Shown here one piece after another: positions 46,301-59,100 of a DNA stretch of 64,000 bases. The translations under genes and the position numbers were made by a program. This DNA comes from Pseudisothecium myosuroides (taxonomy: Eukaryota; Streptophyta; Bryopsida; Hypnales; Lembophyllaceae): assembly GCA_951799445.1 (NCBI GenBank), contig OX637288.1, positions 8,868,501 through 8,932,500 of the forward strand, given 5' to 3'. The notes under the pieces are model-generated. The model had not been told where the DNA came from and did not search any database. It was given only the letters and a program-made list of their open reading frames with translations. The first letter of the stretch is position 1, and every line of letters begins with the position of its first letter.

Positions 46301-49300
46301 ATGGCTGCCTTGCATGATGGCGGCTCAGTCACTGTTTTCATCAAGGGAGAGGGGCAAACTATCCCATTTTCTTTCATTGTTGGGGAAGAGGGTTACTCAA
46401 TAGTTAGTGGTAGCCGTTTAGCTTTACGGTTCAATATTCTTGAGGGGAGTTTGCATGTGGACATGGATGTTGTTGATCCAATCTCTAATGTGGTATCACA
46501 TACTGTTGCTCAGTTGTCAACTACTCGTGCTGGTGGTCAGGTTTGGTTGTTGACGCCTAGAAATTATCAAGTGTATGGACTGATGGACCTTCCACTAGTT
46601 ATTGGTTCTAACACTTTAACTCCTGGTCGTTCTACCACAACTACTGATGTCACCCCTCTGCTCCAGAAGGTCAAACTAGAGCCCCCAAAGATCCCTGTTC
46701 TAGTTCTTAGTGACGATTCGGATAGTGAGTGCATTCTACCAAAACTTGCTAGTAGTTGCTCCAATTTAGAACCTACACATGTTGTTCATAACGCCCCGAT
46801 TTTACATTGTGCAGAATCGGTGCATGTGAAACCTCCACTCTCCCTCGTTGATAGTATTATGCTATGCCTCCGCAATCTGAGCTCCTGCCGAGGTGAGAAG
46901 TCAGTACTCAGTAAATTAGATTACACTTCCATTCCAATAAAGAAGGTAGATTTTCTGCCTCCGGAGTTTGATGGGGATGTCATATTTGAACTTCCACCTA
47001 TGGCAAAGTACCCATCATCAAACAAGACTAGGAAGTTGCATGGAATGGATAAAAAAGGTGACGGACATGCATGGACCCGAACAGTGACGACGCACATCCA
47101 GTCTGACTCTCACCTTACTTTTCGAACTTCGGCTTGTTTGGGGCACCTCCGATGCACAAACAATTCATGCGAATATTTAGACCGACGGCACCGACTGTCA
47201 CCGTTGAATGAGACTGAGTGGAATGGTACCGCCTCATCCTCCTTTGTTCCACACTTTGATCCTCCATTGCATTCTACAGTTGCATGCTCAGTCTGTCAAG
47301 TTTCGCTGACATGCATTGGAAGTTGCCCCGCTAGGATCTACTACATACATGGCTCCAATTTGATGACCCGAGCTTGCGTGCATCTCGGAATCCATAGCCA
47401 TCCAGTGAAGAAGGGAAATTACAGAGACTCCTCCGCAATACTTCAATCTCTTATTGGCGAGCAGGTAGAACGGACCCCGTCGGCAACTAATTCTGCCATT
47501 GTCCTTGAGGCGAGTAGGAGTACCTTGGCGAATTCCTTTTATGCGCAGAAGATAATCCTCATAAGATGTTGGCAGTGGACGAACTTATCACTGTTTTGGA
47601 CAAGTTCAAGCAAATGTCATCACCCAGTATTCGTAATGAGGTTACCACATTTTGATATCTGCGTCGTTTTGGGGTAATGGACAGCATTACTAGGCTGCGG
47701 GGCTCCAGTACATGGGCCTTCGTCTAAGAAAACCGTTTTCCTGGACAAGGTGCTAAGTCTGACAAAGTCTTCATTTTCAAGATGGCGGAGCTGGGACCCG
47801 AGAGCGGGGTAGATTTGGTTAAGCGCATGCAACCAGGTGGAGACTTGGAGGACGCTTGGATGATGTTTGACCATGTCAAACGCGTCAAGTCTTGGACCAC
47901 TATGGCTTGCCACATATACGATTCTACTTACTGCCGTGTCATGACTATCGCTGTTTGCGATATGCAATCCGAGGATATAGCAGCACAACAAGTGTTCTGG
48001 AAAAATTTGAATGCGGTTTCTAGCAGGCATGATATTTCCAATCCAAATTTTAAAGGATTTATGGTCGACAGCGCCCAAGCAAATTGGAATGCAGTGCATA
48101 TCGTCTATGGGAGTGGCGATCCATCTCTGCCTATGGTAAATCGGGAGCGAACTTGCCTATTTCACTGGTCGCAATCCTTAGAGAAACACACCAAGGCAGA
48201 TATCAGGGCGGACCTTCAAAAGCAACATCGGCGACTCTGCAAACAATATAAGAATTCTACCTCCTTAGAAGAGGCGCAAAGCAAATACTTAGCAATTCGG
48301 GTGTGGTGGTTATCTTCTGGAGCAGCCACTGAATAGGCACTACCGAGATTGGACCTATGGCTAGCTTTCTAGCACTTTAGATATCGTCAATGGGGCGGGT
48401 TCATGGAACTGGTAAGTTTTATAATCACATTACAACAATTAGAAGTTTTATTTTCTAAACCACAACCAATATTGACAGTGCTTATTGTTTGTTCAAAATT
48501 CTTGATTTTGCCTGCCCAGTAGTATGGTGTCGATATTGGCCTTGCTCCTGCTGCGCAGCCAATATCAGTGGCACCTCTCCTTAATACTGTAACCCTAGCT
48601 AAAGCCAATGATGGGAGAGAGTCGATACTGGTGGTCTCTCCTCCGTGGATGCCTGTTGAGGTAGCTATTTGAGACCTACTTTAATCCTTTTTCTTTGGCT
48701 ATTCATTCAAACATCTAACTTTAAATGTTGCCTTGCAGGATCTTTCGGAAGTTGAATTGACTGAGATGCTATCTTGTAATTTGGCGGAGTCTATTCACAA
48801 CAAGTGGCTACAGCAATCTGGCAAAAAGGGGAATGACCTGTATGTTGCTGCTGTAGATGACATGGTCCGGGCGTTTATGCAGGTTGTAGCCTACTACCAA
48901 TTCCTCAAAGGTGAGAAAGCAGGGACAGGTCCTGGCAAGGAAGAACTCCGACTGCGTATTGCACATCGCACCGCTCAACGCTCTGGAAATGCTAAGGTCC
49001 TTCACGCCGCCCTTGCCCACATGCCAGGTGCTGACGACTTCTGCACACGCCAACCTCACCTCAAGGGTGAAGAAGTATTTGTTTCCACCAAACGGAAAGC
49101 AGATCTTCCACCAAGTTCAGAATTTGATTCGCACCGTCCAGACAAGAGAAGCATATCTCGCCCACATGTCAAGGCTCGTCAAATTGATCCAAAGATAGTT
49201 GACCTCACTACAGAAGATTCGCCATCCGAACCTGATCATGTGCCAGAAGAATCGAAAGATCTTCCTTCCAAGACACCTGCAACTTCCGCTAGGGTGCACC

Positions 49301-50187
49301 ACGTCAAATTTGTTCAGAAAACTGTCTGTGATGAACACCAATGGCATATTGCAAGGCTGCCAAAGACATCTGCTAAAGCTTGTTTTGCGTTGCAAGTCAA
49401 GACGAAGAAGAAGTGCGGGGCCAAGATTGTGCAAGACAATCGCAGTACAATTGCCCCTACTTATACTGGTCTCATGAACAATTATAAGAAGACTAGATTG
49501 GAGAGAATGCGGTTTTTCTTCTGCAATGATGACATTCATCGTTGTGTAGAGGGCACTAGTCGAAAATGGGTGGTTTCCAAACCGCCTATCTCGGATGTTT
49601 GGCCTGTTATTATGGGCACAAACTTAAGCAGGAAAGAGATTCTCTCTCTAGAAAATGTTGGGTTCTCTCTTGCCGAGCGCGTCCAATTGTCTCCACGACA
49701 ACTCTTCAATGACAGAATATCCGTGAATCTGGACAATTATCCTCCACCCTCTAACCTTGCGGATCACCCCACAAAGAGGTATGGTAAGAATATTAGAAGA
49801 AATCCTTCTATTCCGACTACCAAACATCATAATAGCTGCGCCTCTGCTCTATCAGTTGTTGGAAAGATCTACTCAATTCTGATGGTACCTCTTCCAGCTT
49901 TGGGCTGCATTGTGACTTTTGAGTCTAGAAGCACATCTAAGATTTCTAAGTACTTGTTGACGATTGACCAAATCCCGAACTGTGACTGCCAATCTTTCAA
50001 GGATATGTCTGACAAGTCACTCGGCAAGCGCGGTGTATGGATGTATTGTAAGCACATCTACTTCATCTTCAACGTAGTCTGTAGCCTAGATCCGGAGGTT
50101 GATATCTTCATTCACGCTCCTAGTTTCAACTGGAATGAGATTAAAAGAGTTCTTCAGATTCTGCTCCTAAAGCATTATGGAGCGTAA
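46301..50187 (+). pseudogene. MuDR/MULE-type transposase, frameshifted
   Basis: The ATG at 46301 opens an N-terminal region, then a WRKY/FLYWCH-like Cys/His zinc region (about 47135-47400; C-x4-C, C-x2-C, H-S-H). Next is the MULE DDE domain (Y-D-S-T-Y about 47924, M-V-D-S-A-Q about 48061, C-L-F-H-W about 48155). A further exon starts at 48739 after TTGCAG. Near the C-terminus is a SWIM zinc finger, C-D-C-Q...C-K-H-I-Y (about 49980-50065). Defects: a frame change near 47545, TGA at about 47654, TAA at about 47727 and a frame break near 48300-48350. An intron starts with GTAAGT at about 48413. In autonomous elements this protein cuts and joins the ~70-bp terminal repeats. This copy cannot be expressed whole, so the element is now non-autonomous. 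Confidence 0.82.
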
Positions 50188-51089
50188 TTATTGTCTATAC
50201 TATTAAGACATTATTTTCCACTAATACGAAAACGATGGTGAGACTAAAAGGGCCACCATCGAAGCTTGTACATGGTCATATTGGTACCTAAATCATTTGC
50301 CCAATTTTTGTTTGCATGGCTCAATTTTTGTTCAACTGCCACTAACTCACCCCAATCCTTAGTCCCCGCCTCCTTCCTATTCTCTACCTTAAACCTAAAT
50401 CCAAGTACGTCTCCCTCCAACAGATCTGAAAACCTCATACCAACTCCCCTTATCGTTTGCAGAATTTTTCCTAAACTAAACAACATCCATTTTCTGGCCT
50501 CATTATCCGTCTCTTTCTCCCACCCTAAACCCACTCCTTAATTGTTCCTCCAATTAACCCTTAACTTCTCCACTTCCAATCTCTGTCTCCAAAGAAAACG
50601 TCTACATAATCCTTGCTTATTTCCTTTGCAATCCCTATCTAATGCCTTGACCCTCTTTAATCTAACCTTGGGCCCCCATCTCTCAAATTATGTAAATCCT
50701 CCATACCAATTGTCCCTCTCTTGAACTCTCTTACTCCCTCTTTCCCTCTCTAGAACTCTCTCGAACACTTCTCTTGCAAAGAAATCTCTTTTGTCCCTCA
50801 CAATATCCACCATTTCTTGTTTCCATGGCGCTTACATTCACGACCACAAAAATTATATCTTTTAATCATTCGTATCCCTAGACTCCACGGTTATAGACCC
50901 TTCATCTCAAAACTGGCATCTTTCCTCGACCTTAAAATACATATTTGGCCCCCCTACACTTTTTATGCAGAAAATTTTTGCAAAATATTATACGGTTATA
51001 GGTCCATCATTAATACTAATTTAAGAATTCTTCCTTCAAAAAAAAATCCTAAACTTTCACTTTATTGCCCGTTTCAAGAAATTAGCAAA
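50188..51089. other. Non-coding right arm of the Mutator-like element
   Basis: C/T-rich DNA ('cctctttccctctctagaactctctcg') without a supported gene, running into the right terminal repeat. Confidence 0.45.
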
Positions 51090-51160
51090 CTTTTTGCATT
51101 CTACGCTCGCGACCCTATGCTCACCGCTCACCGCTCTACGCATGCAAAATAGCATCGTCC
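51090..51160 (-). repeat. Right terminal inverted repeat of the Mutator-like element
   Basis: It reads GGACGATGCTATTTTGC on the minus strand, pairing with 28783-28855. The target duplication GCGTAGGAA follows at 51161-51169. Confidence 0.8.
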
Positions 51161-54100
51161 GCGTAGGAAGCATATATCTCTTTACTTCTCCTCCAAGAAG
51201 GCACTTAGGAGATCTAGAATGTCTCAAAGAAAGAAAGCTGTGTCGAAGACAGGTCATTCGAAACCCGGGAACTTGAAGAAAGCTCTTCAATTTGAAGGAG
51301 AAGGAAGTGGCGCACTGGAGGGAGATGGGCTGCAGAAGTTGCAGTCAATCCAGGAAATGTCTGAGAACACCACGATCGCACCACATGTAGATGTAAGCAT
51401 CACATTATCCCCTTTCTGTACTCTGAGACATTTTGTATTTGTTCATGTTCTTTTCTTGACAAAAGCAGCTTCCTGAGATATTTTTTAGCCTCTGTATCTA
51501 TTCCGTAGTCCTCTGTGGTGGATATTAGTTTAGGAGGGCTATGAACTCGATATATCAAAATGGATATAGTGTACGGAAGTTGGAAACCATTAGAATGAGC
51601 AACATTTTAAAAATGCATGTGTATACTTCATGAGTAGGTTAGGCTGTAGCATGCTAATACGCTACATACTTTACCGCATGAACTATTGCGTTTCAACAGA
51701 GCATAACTAATGAACATCTGTGCCTGAATGTCCTATATAAAATTCATGTGGTATCCACTGATTATATGAAGGTATATATTTGTATAGTGTACAATGTCAA
51801 AACTACCCGTATGCAATGTAGCTATATATCTGTACAATTGCATGCATTTGCACTAAGATAATGATTATATAGTAAGTCCCTCCTATTCATAGTGAAAGAA
51901 ATGAAGGTGTATTATCTGTACTCCTTAAGCTCGAACATGGACTTTTCAATTGGAAAACTTTAGTTCCAAAATTGTGTAAGGTAGGAGACTCCAATTGTAG
52001 AAGGCCAATTATAATTGTTCAATCGACTATCATGAATAGTGCCCAGAGTTTAGGATCAGCATTCAGACATGGATCACAATTACTTCAACGTACTTTTAGC
52101 TTTCAAATTGTGTTTTTAAATCCCGTTCAGTAGAATATACATTCATGTGAGGTTTAAATAAATGAAAGCATGTTGAGGATCATTCTCTGAGAGTCAAATT
52201 ATTGAATTCCCCTAAGTTTCAAGGGCTCCATTCAAGTGTTGATTATGATTTAGATTGGTCTATTGTTAGGCTCCTTTCTCTTTAAAAACTCATAGTTAAT
52301 TTATTCTAAGTCAAAACATTATGATTAAAACTGTCAATGAAGTGTTTTATTTTCTAGTTTCTAGCAAAAATATTTGAAAAATGGGGTATTCTATTGATTG
52401 TCCTAGAGAGGTCCACTAACGCTTAGTTGGTTAGTTTAAGAGACTCCTACCTTATTGTGGTCTTCCAGTATGCTATTTATCGTGTCTAAATATTAAAAAA
52501 TTATGAAAAAGCCCATACACTACTTTGGGGCTTCATTATATACACTTTAGAAATAAATAGGAAGTCTTTAATGGGGCGCAATTGATTATACTGGTGGTAT
52601 TGTTTTCTAATATAATGAAGTACTACATACGAAACTAAAAGAAGAGGGTTATAGTGAGTGACTATTAGTACAATACAAAAGAAATATATTTCTAAAATAT
52701 ATATTAGACACTAAGAAGGGTCAAATGACTATAGTTAATTTTCATGAGGAGCAATATCATATTTTCAGTGTGATTATCCAAATAAGCCTACAATGATAAT
52801 TGAAAATTCAACCAATTTACTTAATTCTTAGTTGATATCCAAGTTTGTTGTACTCCGTCAAGGTCGCTCAGGGTATAAATTGATTAGGATATGCTCTGAG
52901 GGTGCTTGATCTTACATACATACACAAATTATTTTCATTTCATCCAATTGGTGCAAAAAATGATTGCAAGGATATCAATTGTTGATGACCTGTTAAACAA
53001 CCATATCAATCCTGTAGTATGAACTGGTCGTCAGGGTATTAAAAGGGCATCAATTGGTCCATAGAATTGCAAGGGTATCAATCGGTTGCAATAAGTATAT
53101 CATTTGAGTCTTGAGACCATTCACTGGTATCATTGGCTCCCATGAATGTGGTTTCAACTAAGGTAGGAGGTTGTAAAATGGAAGAGTGAATTAAATGGAA
53201 CATGCTATAGAGGTACATTTTGCACTCTCCAAAGAACAAGCAATCTACATTTGAGAGGGTGGTGGATTTTAGAGCCCAGAAATGGAAATTTTTTTCAACT
53301 TCATAAATTTGTAACTAATTCCACAAAGGTACAAAAAATATGAAACAAATGGGGTTAGATGTTAATTCCATTTTTCTTTCAATGAAAATTCATTGGAAAA
53401 TATTTCGAGTTTTTGCTTCTCCAGAATTCAAATCAGCTGTAAACTGGTCCATTTCTGGACTTACCGCAAGTCTTTGCAAGAAACACTCAAGTTGACTACA
53501 TTACCTGCGGATTCATCTGTACTGAAAAGATAGGATACTCACAAAGTCGATCAGAAATTGCTTTTGCAGTTCTGTCCTCATCCCCGAATAAACACATTGA
53601 CTTTCAAGCTCATAATATCACGGGGGACACCTTTAATTTGAATCTAACGTGAGTTCAACTGAGATGAATCCGCAATTTCATAGAACTGACTTGAAGCTTA
53701 AAATTGCATAGTGCTGCTGTGAATAGACATTCCCATGATCTGCCGATTACTTTCCTCATTCTTGCAGTCTTCAGTAACGATTTTGGATTGTTGAGTATGG
53801 CAAGCGATTACAAGAAATCAGCCCACAATTTAGAAAAGGGAATTTGCTTTATCCATTGTCGATCAATAATAGCTTCTTCTTAAGCCTTGTCAAAAAGGAG
53901 AAAGCGGAGGCCCATGCTGGAGAAAATTAGAAATATCTAATACACTCAGCCGAGCTACATTCTCGGATAAAGTAAGAAGCTCCGACGACTTGTCTTCCCC
54001 TCCAAAGCCGATCTTGAAATCATACTTCCTCCGACGATGGCACATTCAGAAACAACACTTCAGTATCTGTCAATTTCGAGTTTCCATAGCAAGAAATAAT

Positions 54101-54298
54101 TGTTGACAGCGCCTCCTGGACGTGCAGAGATCTGCTACAATATTGACGAGAGCTACTCGGAGCCATGCAAGGGAGAAGGAAGTGACGTCGGAGGAGGAGC
54201 ATTTGTCACCGCCGCCACCAACAGCAGACGTCACCGAGGTAACTCACGGAGGTCCTCTACGGTAACTGAAGCAGGCTCAGTACTAGGCATCCAGGCAA

Positions 54299-54368
54299 GA
54301 AGTCTGTCCCGTGACCCAAAAGAGGGGTAGCTTGCGCTACCCCTCTTTTGGGTCATGGGACAGACTTC
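54299..54368. repeat. Foldback hairpin 1 (33-bp arms)
   Basis: Near-perfect inverted repeat around GGGGTAGC-TTGC-GCTACCCC, with outer arms GAAGTCTGTCCC / GGGACAGACTTC. It lies in intron 1 of copy 3. Confidence 0.85.
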
Positions 54369-55421
54369 TCTCTTAAAAGCAAATCTCTTTATCTTCCAAG
54401 TCGTTTAGCACTCTCGTTCGGAAGCTGGTCTTTTCATCTTTGCAGTCCATGTACTTACTTTCCTAGTTAGTCGACTGAGCCTCGCAAGCACAGCCGCGCC
54501 AGACCCGAGAAACCTAGATCCAGATTGACCGACCGAGTGGCAGCACTTCATTGAGTTCTCCGAAATTGGTATTGTCTTGCGTGATACAGAATCGTGATAC
54601 ATTTCCGAACTAGAGCATTCCAGTTTCGTGATTGATCGGTGTGAGAGTAAGTCTAAAGTTGACAGATTCATTAGATACCTCTTTAGGAGTTTTGTGCTTT
54701 CGATCGCTGCTTCCAAGGTTTTTTTGGATCGAAACGGGTGTCGTGTGCATTCTTTAACTCGACGGAGTCATCTATATCATCTTGCGGAGGTAAATGTCTA
54801 TTTTTAATGTCGGGTAATGAAGTTGTGAGGACGGCGAGATGAGTGCTGGACTGTGAGTTGTTTTCAGTTCTAGCTTTCGGGGGACTCGATTTTTCTCAAG
54901 GAGAGAGAACGGAACCTTCCTAGTTCTGTTTGATCTGGAGAACTGAACATCTTTTCTGGTTACTAATATTGTCATATAAAGAGGACTCGCAAGTTTTCGT
55001 CGAACGATTGATTTCGTACGTGAAATCCGAATAACTAAATATTTGGTACGTCCTCATTATAGTCACCTGACCAGATTCCAGTTACAAATACCGAGCAAGA
55101 ACTATATCCCTGATCGGGTTTTCCAAGTACTGTAGACGTTTTGATCCTGCAATATCATCCAGGTTCAGTTATCGATCTTGATTGAATCGTGTAGGTAGCA
55201 GGCAGTCTGTTCAGATTATTGCGTGATTATTTCTGACTTCCGGTAGTAATGAAACCCTGTTTAGTTTATGGGAGGCTGTGACTTTCGTTATGGCGGGCTC
55301 CGATGATTGTCAAGGCTGGCTCGACATGGAAGGCTCGTTATGGCAGGCACAGTTCAAGGGTTCGAGGGTTTTCGAAACTTTCCTCTGACTGTCGACGTTG
55401 TAGGAGAGTGATCTGAGATCG

Positions 55422-55516
55422 TGACCTGAAACCGGGGTAGCGTGAGCTACCCCTTGGACCCCTGTCGGGCCCGACAGTAGTCATGGGGTAGCTCACGCTA
55501 CCCTCGTTCCAGGTCA
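55422..55516. repeat. Foldback hairpin 2
   Basis: Arms TGACCTGAAACCGGGGTAGC... and ...GCTACCCTCGTTCCAGGTCA enclose a smaller palindrome CTGTCGGGCCCGACAG. Same family as hairpins 1 and 3. Confidence 0.85.
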
Positions 55517-56005
55517 TGAGCCAAAAAATTTAAGCATAAAGCTCGTGAAGTGAGAGGTTTTAGATTTTGACTTGTGAGAGAGTCCACACATGCTGTCAGA
55601 TCAGAGACCTAGCCGAACTGTTTCTCTAGTGTTATTGTCTGGATTCATTCTTGAATAATTATGTCTGAAATTTCACGTGAAGGTGATTACTTCCTGTCTC
55701 TTTTTAGCTCATGTTTGAGAGAATGTTTTTAGTAGAGTTTAATATGGTCAGTTCGGAAGTTTAAGAAGGTGAGTGTTTAGGAATATTGCTTCTTAGTTTT
55801 GAAGTTCTATGAGTATTTTTTGGCCTGACGAGAGTCATATTGGTGGAATTGAAATGGACTGACAGAATGTTCAGATTACGCTACTTTGTTTTAGTCAGAG
55901 AATCAATAAAAATAACCTGTATGTTCATAAAAAAAGTCCAGCCCAGCAGCTTTCATTTGTTGACAGAGTTGAATATGAACGTGGAGGTGTCATATGTTCA
56001 GGCTT

Positions 56006-56102
56006 TTGACCCAAAACGGGGTAGCGCGAGCTACCCCCATGACCCCTGTCGGGTCCGACAATGGTCCTAGGGGTAGCTCACGCTATCCCTGTTTTAGGTC
56101 AA
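56006..56102. repeat. Foldback hairpin 3
   Basis: Arms TTGACCCAAAACGGGGTAGC... / ...GCTATCCCTGTTTTAGGTCAA with central TGTCGGGTCCGACA. Confidence 0.85.
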
Positions 56103-59100
56103 GATTAAGGAAATAACTAGTGAATCTTCAAGTAGTCTGGATTTATACATTCAAACTGATAGTAAAGTTGCCGGTCGCTTCATTCAAATTGATGTGTTGA
56201 GAAGGATAGGACAATTTCAAGTAGACCGCACCAGTCAGAGCCAGCTGGTATTTTATTTCTTGGGTTGTAGTGCCTTTGATTAATTGATTTTGGTATACAG
56301 TTAACACGAAAGTTGGAATTGATCACATCAGCTTGTGAATGGGTAATTTCATTCACAAATAAATTTGATACCTAAAAGTGCTTGAATTGATACAATTTTG
56401 AATCTTAACCGACTAGTGTAGAACATATTTTAAACCCAATAATGAATGAGCATGGTCAAAAGTAGTCTAAAGTACTAAAATTAGCAACATTTAGCCTTGA
56501 ATGAAATAGGGGGATTACCTAATTTCTCAAGTATTCTAGGCCTAATATAAAAATCAATTGAGATTACTTAATTTTAATGATGCCTCTCAATCAATAGTTA
56601 TCAAGTACAATTTTTTAATCAACAAATTCAAAAAGGAATATCTTACAATATAATCAAACACCAGCAATCAGTAATTCCATCTTTAATTGATTGGTGATTT
56701 AGAATTATGATTTTTACAAGGATAGGTTTAGTAGGAGTTCAAGATGTTTAATTCTAATGACAGTTATTTTCGAAATATCTATTTGAAATTTTGGTGCATG
56801 TAATTTTTGAAGGGTTATATATTGAACTGAGGTAGTCGATTTTTGAGCCTAGTACCTTCTGAATTCTATAATGTTTTCAAAGTAAAATCTCATTATTCTA
56901 TACTATTTGAATGGTAAAAAACAAATTATACAAGATCATTAAGAAATGATGAAATAAAATCTACACTTGTAGTTCTCAAAGAATTCAATTTGCTCTTTAT
57001 CTGTATATATTTAATTTCATAGAAACTCATAGTACATCACATCTCAATAATAGAATTGGAATTTCTGTAGATTCATTTAATACTTGAATTTGTTTGGAAC
57101 AGTATCTTTGTCTATGTATTTTTCTCTTTGAATATTTGTTGCTGGTCTTTGTAAGTGAAGTAACCTCACTTGTAGACTTGAATGATATTGTTGACCTTAA
57201 TTTTGTTCATTGTGCAGGTGGAGACACATGAAGCTCCTACAAGGCAAGTCATTTCACCTGTAGTAGAAGCTGTCACAATCCCGATTGTGGATGTGGGAGG
57301 GCCTTTGGAGCCGGTGACACCCAAAGTCACCCACATGGATATATCAAGTTATTGTGTAGCACCTGATATTCCAAACGTGGTAAGTCTTGGCACAAGATTG
57401 GCCATCATCGATCGATTTTACGATTATGTGGAAGAGCCACACTTGAGTCGATTTAGTGCACCTAAAATTCAAAAATGAAAACAGCCAGTCTGGTCACCAG
57501 AGAGTTCTAGCACAAAGTACAGTTCAGATTGTCATTCTGATGTTTCCGTTTGCAGCCCTCAAGTGGAGGAGTTTTGCACTTGTGCCTGTAGTGGTAAAGT
57601 GGGCAGGCATGAGATTGTATTGATTCACCTGAGTTCTGACTCAGATTGTACCATTGATTCTATTTGAATGAAAATGGTAACATTTTTGAGTTATTCAGTT
57701 TGTAAAGGACTTTCACAATTATGTATTGCAATGATTAGATTGTATCACTTTTTCAGCTTTTAGTAAGTCAACAACACTATCACATGAATGACAACTATGT
57801 TTCTTTTTGTAGAATTCTTTTTTTCATTTGAATTAGGTTACATTTTGTTCAATTCAAAAATTTAATGTTATGACTTTGGTCGTTATTGCAGATGGATGAG
57901 TCTCCCCTGGCGTTGACCCAAGTAGACCAATCAATCGTGATGCCAGGGACGGATGAGACTACCCAGCCCGAGATCATTGGCCAAGAGGAAGGAGATTTTT
58001 CTACAGAAGGTGTTCCTAATGAGGAGGGGGTAAATGATTTACTGGAAGACAATCTTCAAAGGCTGCAAAAGGTGGACTCAGTGACAACCATTGCAAGCTT
58101 GAGAATGCGACCTCAGAAATTCTCCAGACTACACATTCCACTGATTCGGTTAGTGGCAATGCCCATGGTGAGGCCAACTCTTTCTTCAGACCTTGTGAAG
58201 TTGGAGAACGAATTCGCTCATGGATATCGTGAAGGAGCGGCCGTCTTTTATGTTTCTGTGACAAACGAAGCTGGGGAGAGCTCTGAATTCACTCCGGAAG
58301 AGATGAACGGTTGGAGCCGCTTGTGGAAGAAACTCAACGATGAATTCGTGGAGTATGTTGAATCAATTCCTGAGCTGAAGTTCATGAAGAACTTGAAGTT
58401 CTTTGTATGCGATGGGAACCATCGCCGCATTGCGTGGATGAATGTGATTGACCGCTTGTACTCTGAGGATCGAAGATTTCACAATGCCGTCGATAGCATT
58501 GTTTTGGAGGGTCATTGCAAGAAAGATCGGTACTGAAACATTGTTACAAAGCAAGAGTGGAAGCTTCCTTTTGCTATAATTGTTGCAGCATGACTCGCAT
58601 GAATTTGAAATTTTTATTGGAGATGCCTCTCTTGAGTTTAATCATATCTCATATTTTTCAAAAAAATTCAAAAATCATTTTATATTTAAAAATCATTTAA
58701 ACTAATATGTCACGTTTTGAGTTTTAAGGGGTTTTAGTACTATGGAGTCCCCAAATTTAATGATTTGGAGCTGAAATTTCTATGGTCTATTTACATAGTA
58801 GGAAGTCATATTCCTACCAAGGGGCATCAAAAAATATTATATTTTATGTCCTCTACGTCCATGCAAGGAAGGCTCCCTAGCGCGCACAATTCTGAACGTT
58901 GCAGATGGTTCCAAGATAATGTTTTTGGTGAAATCTCTTCAAAATAAAGTCTTTCCAAATGGCCAATTTTTAGTTTCTTTGAAAATTGTCTTTCCTATTT
59001 TGTACAAATTAAAACACCAAACTATGTATTTTCTTCAAAATTTCAGCTCACACGTTTTTGTGAATAACTTTTTACTTTGATTTTTTTTAGGTCTGAAATT

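Larger units (their letters stand above)
28783..51160. mobile_element. Mutator-like element (22.4 kb) with ~70-bp terminal inverted repeats and 9-bp target duplication
   Basis: The left end (28783-28855) and the reverse complement of the right end (51090-51160) agree over about 70 bp, including GCTATTTTGC and AGAGCGGTGAGCGGTGAGC, with a few substitutions and one indel near the tip. GCGTAGGAA (arguably GCGTAGGAAG) flanks both ends (28774-28782 and 51161-51169), and 9 bp is the Mutator-typical length. Inside are a MuDR-type transposase pseudogene (46301-50187, plus strand), a divergent ParB/methyltransferase-family pseudogene (minus strand) and several nested insertions. Discounting the ~8.2-kb nested insertion, it was about 14 kb. 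Confidence 0.8.
51393..57217 (+). other. 5.8-kb first intron of copy 3
   Basis: Donor GTAAGC (51393) to acceptor TGTGCAG (57217). AT-rich, with no convincing nested gene. It hosts three foldback hairpins (54.3, 55.4 and 56.0 kb). The 53.4-55.4 kb part is less AT-rich and may be a decayed insertion. Confidence 0.5.

Noticed and set aside
28783..51160. Two separate Mutator-like elements each contributing one end
   Set aside because: The identical 9-10 bp duplication outside both ends in the correct orientation favours a single insertion.
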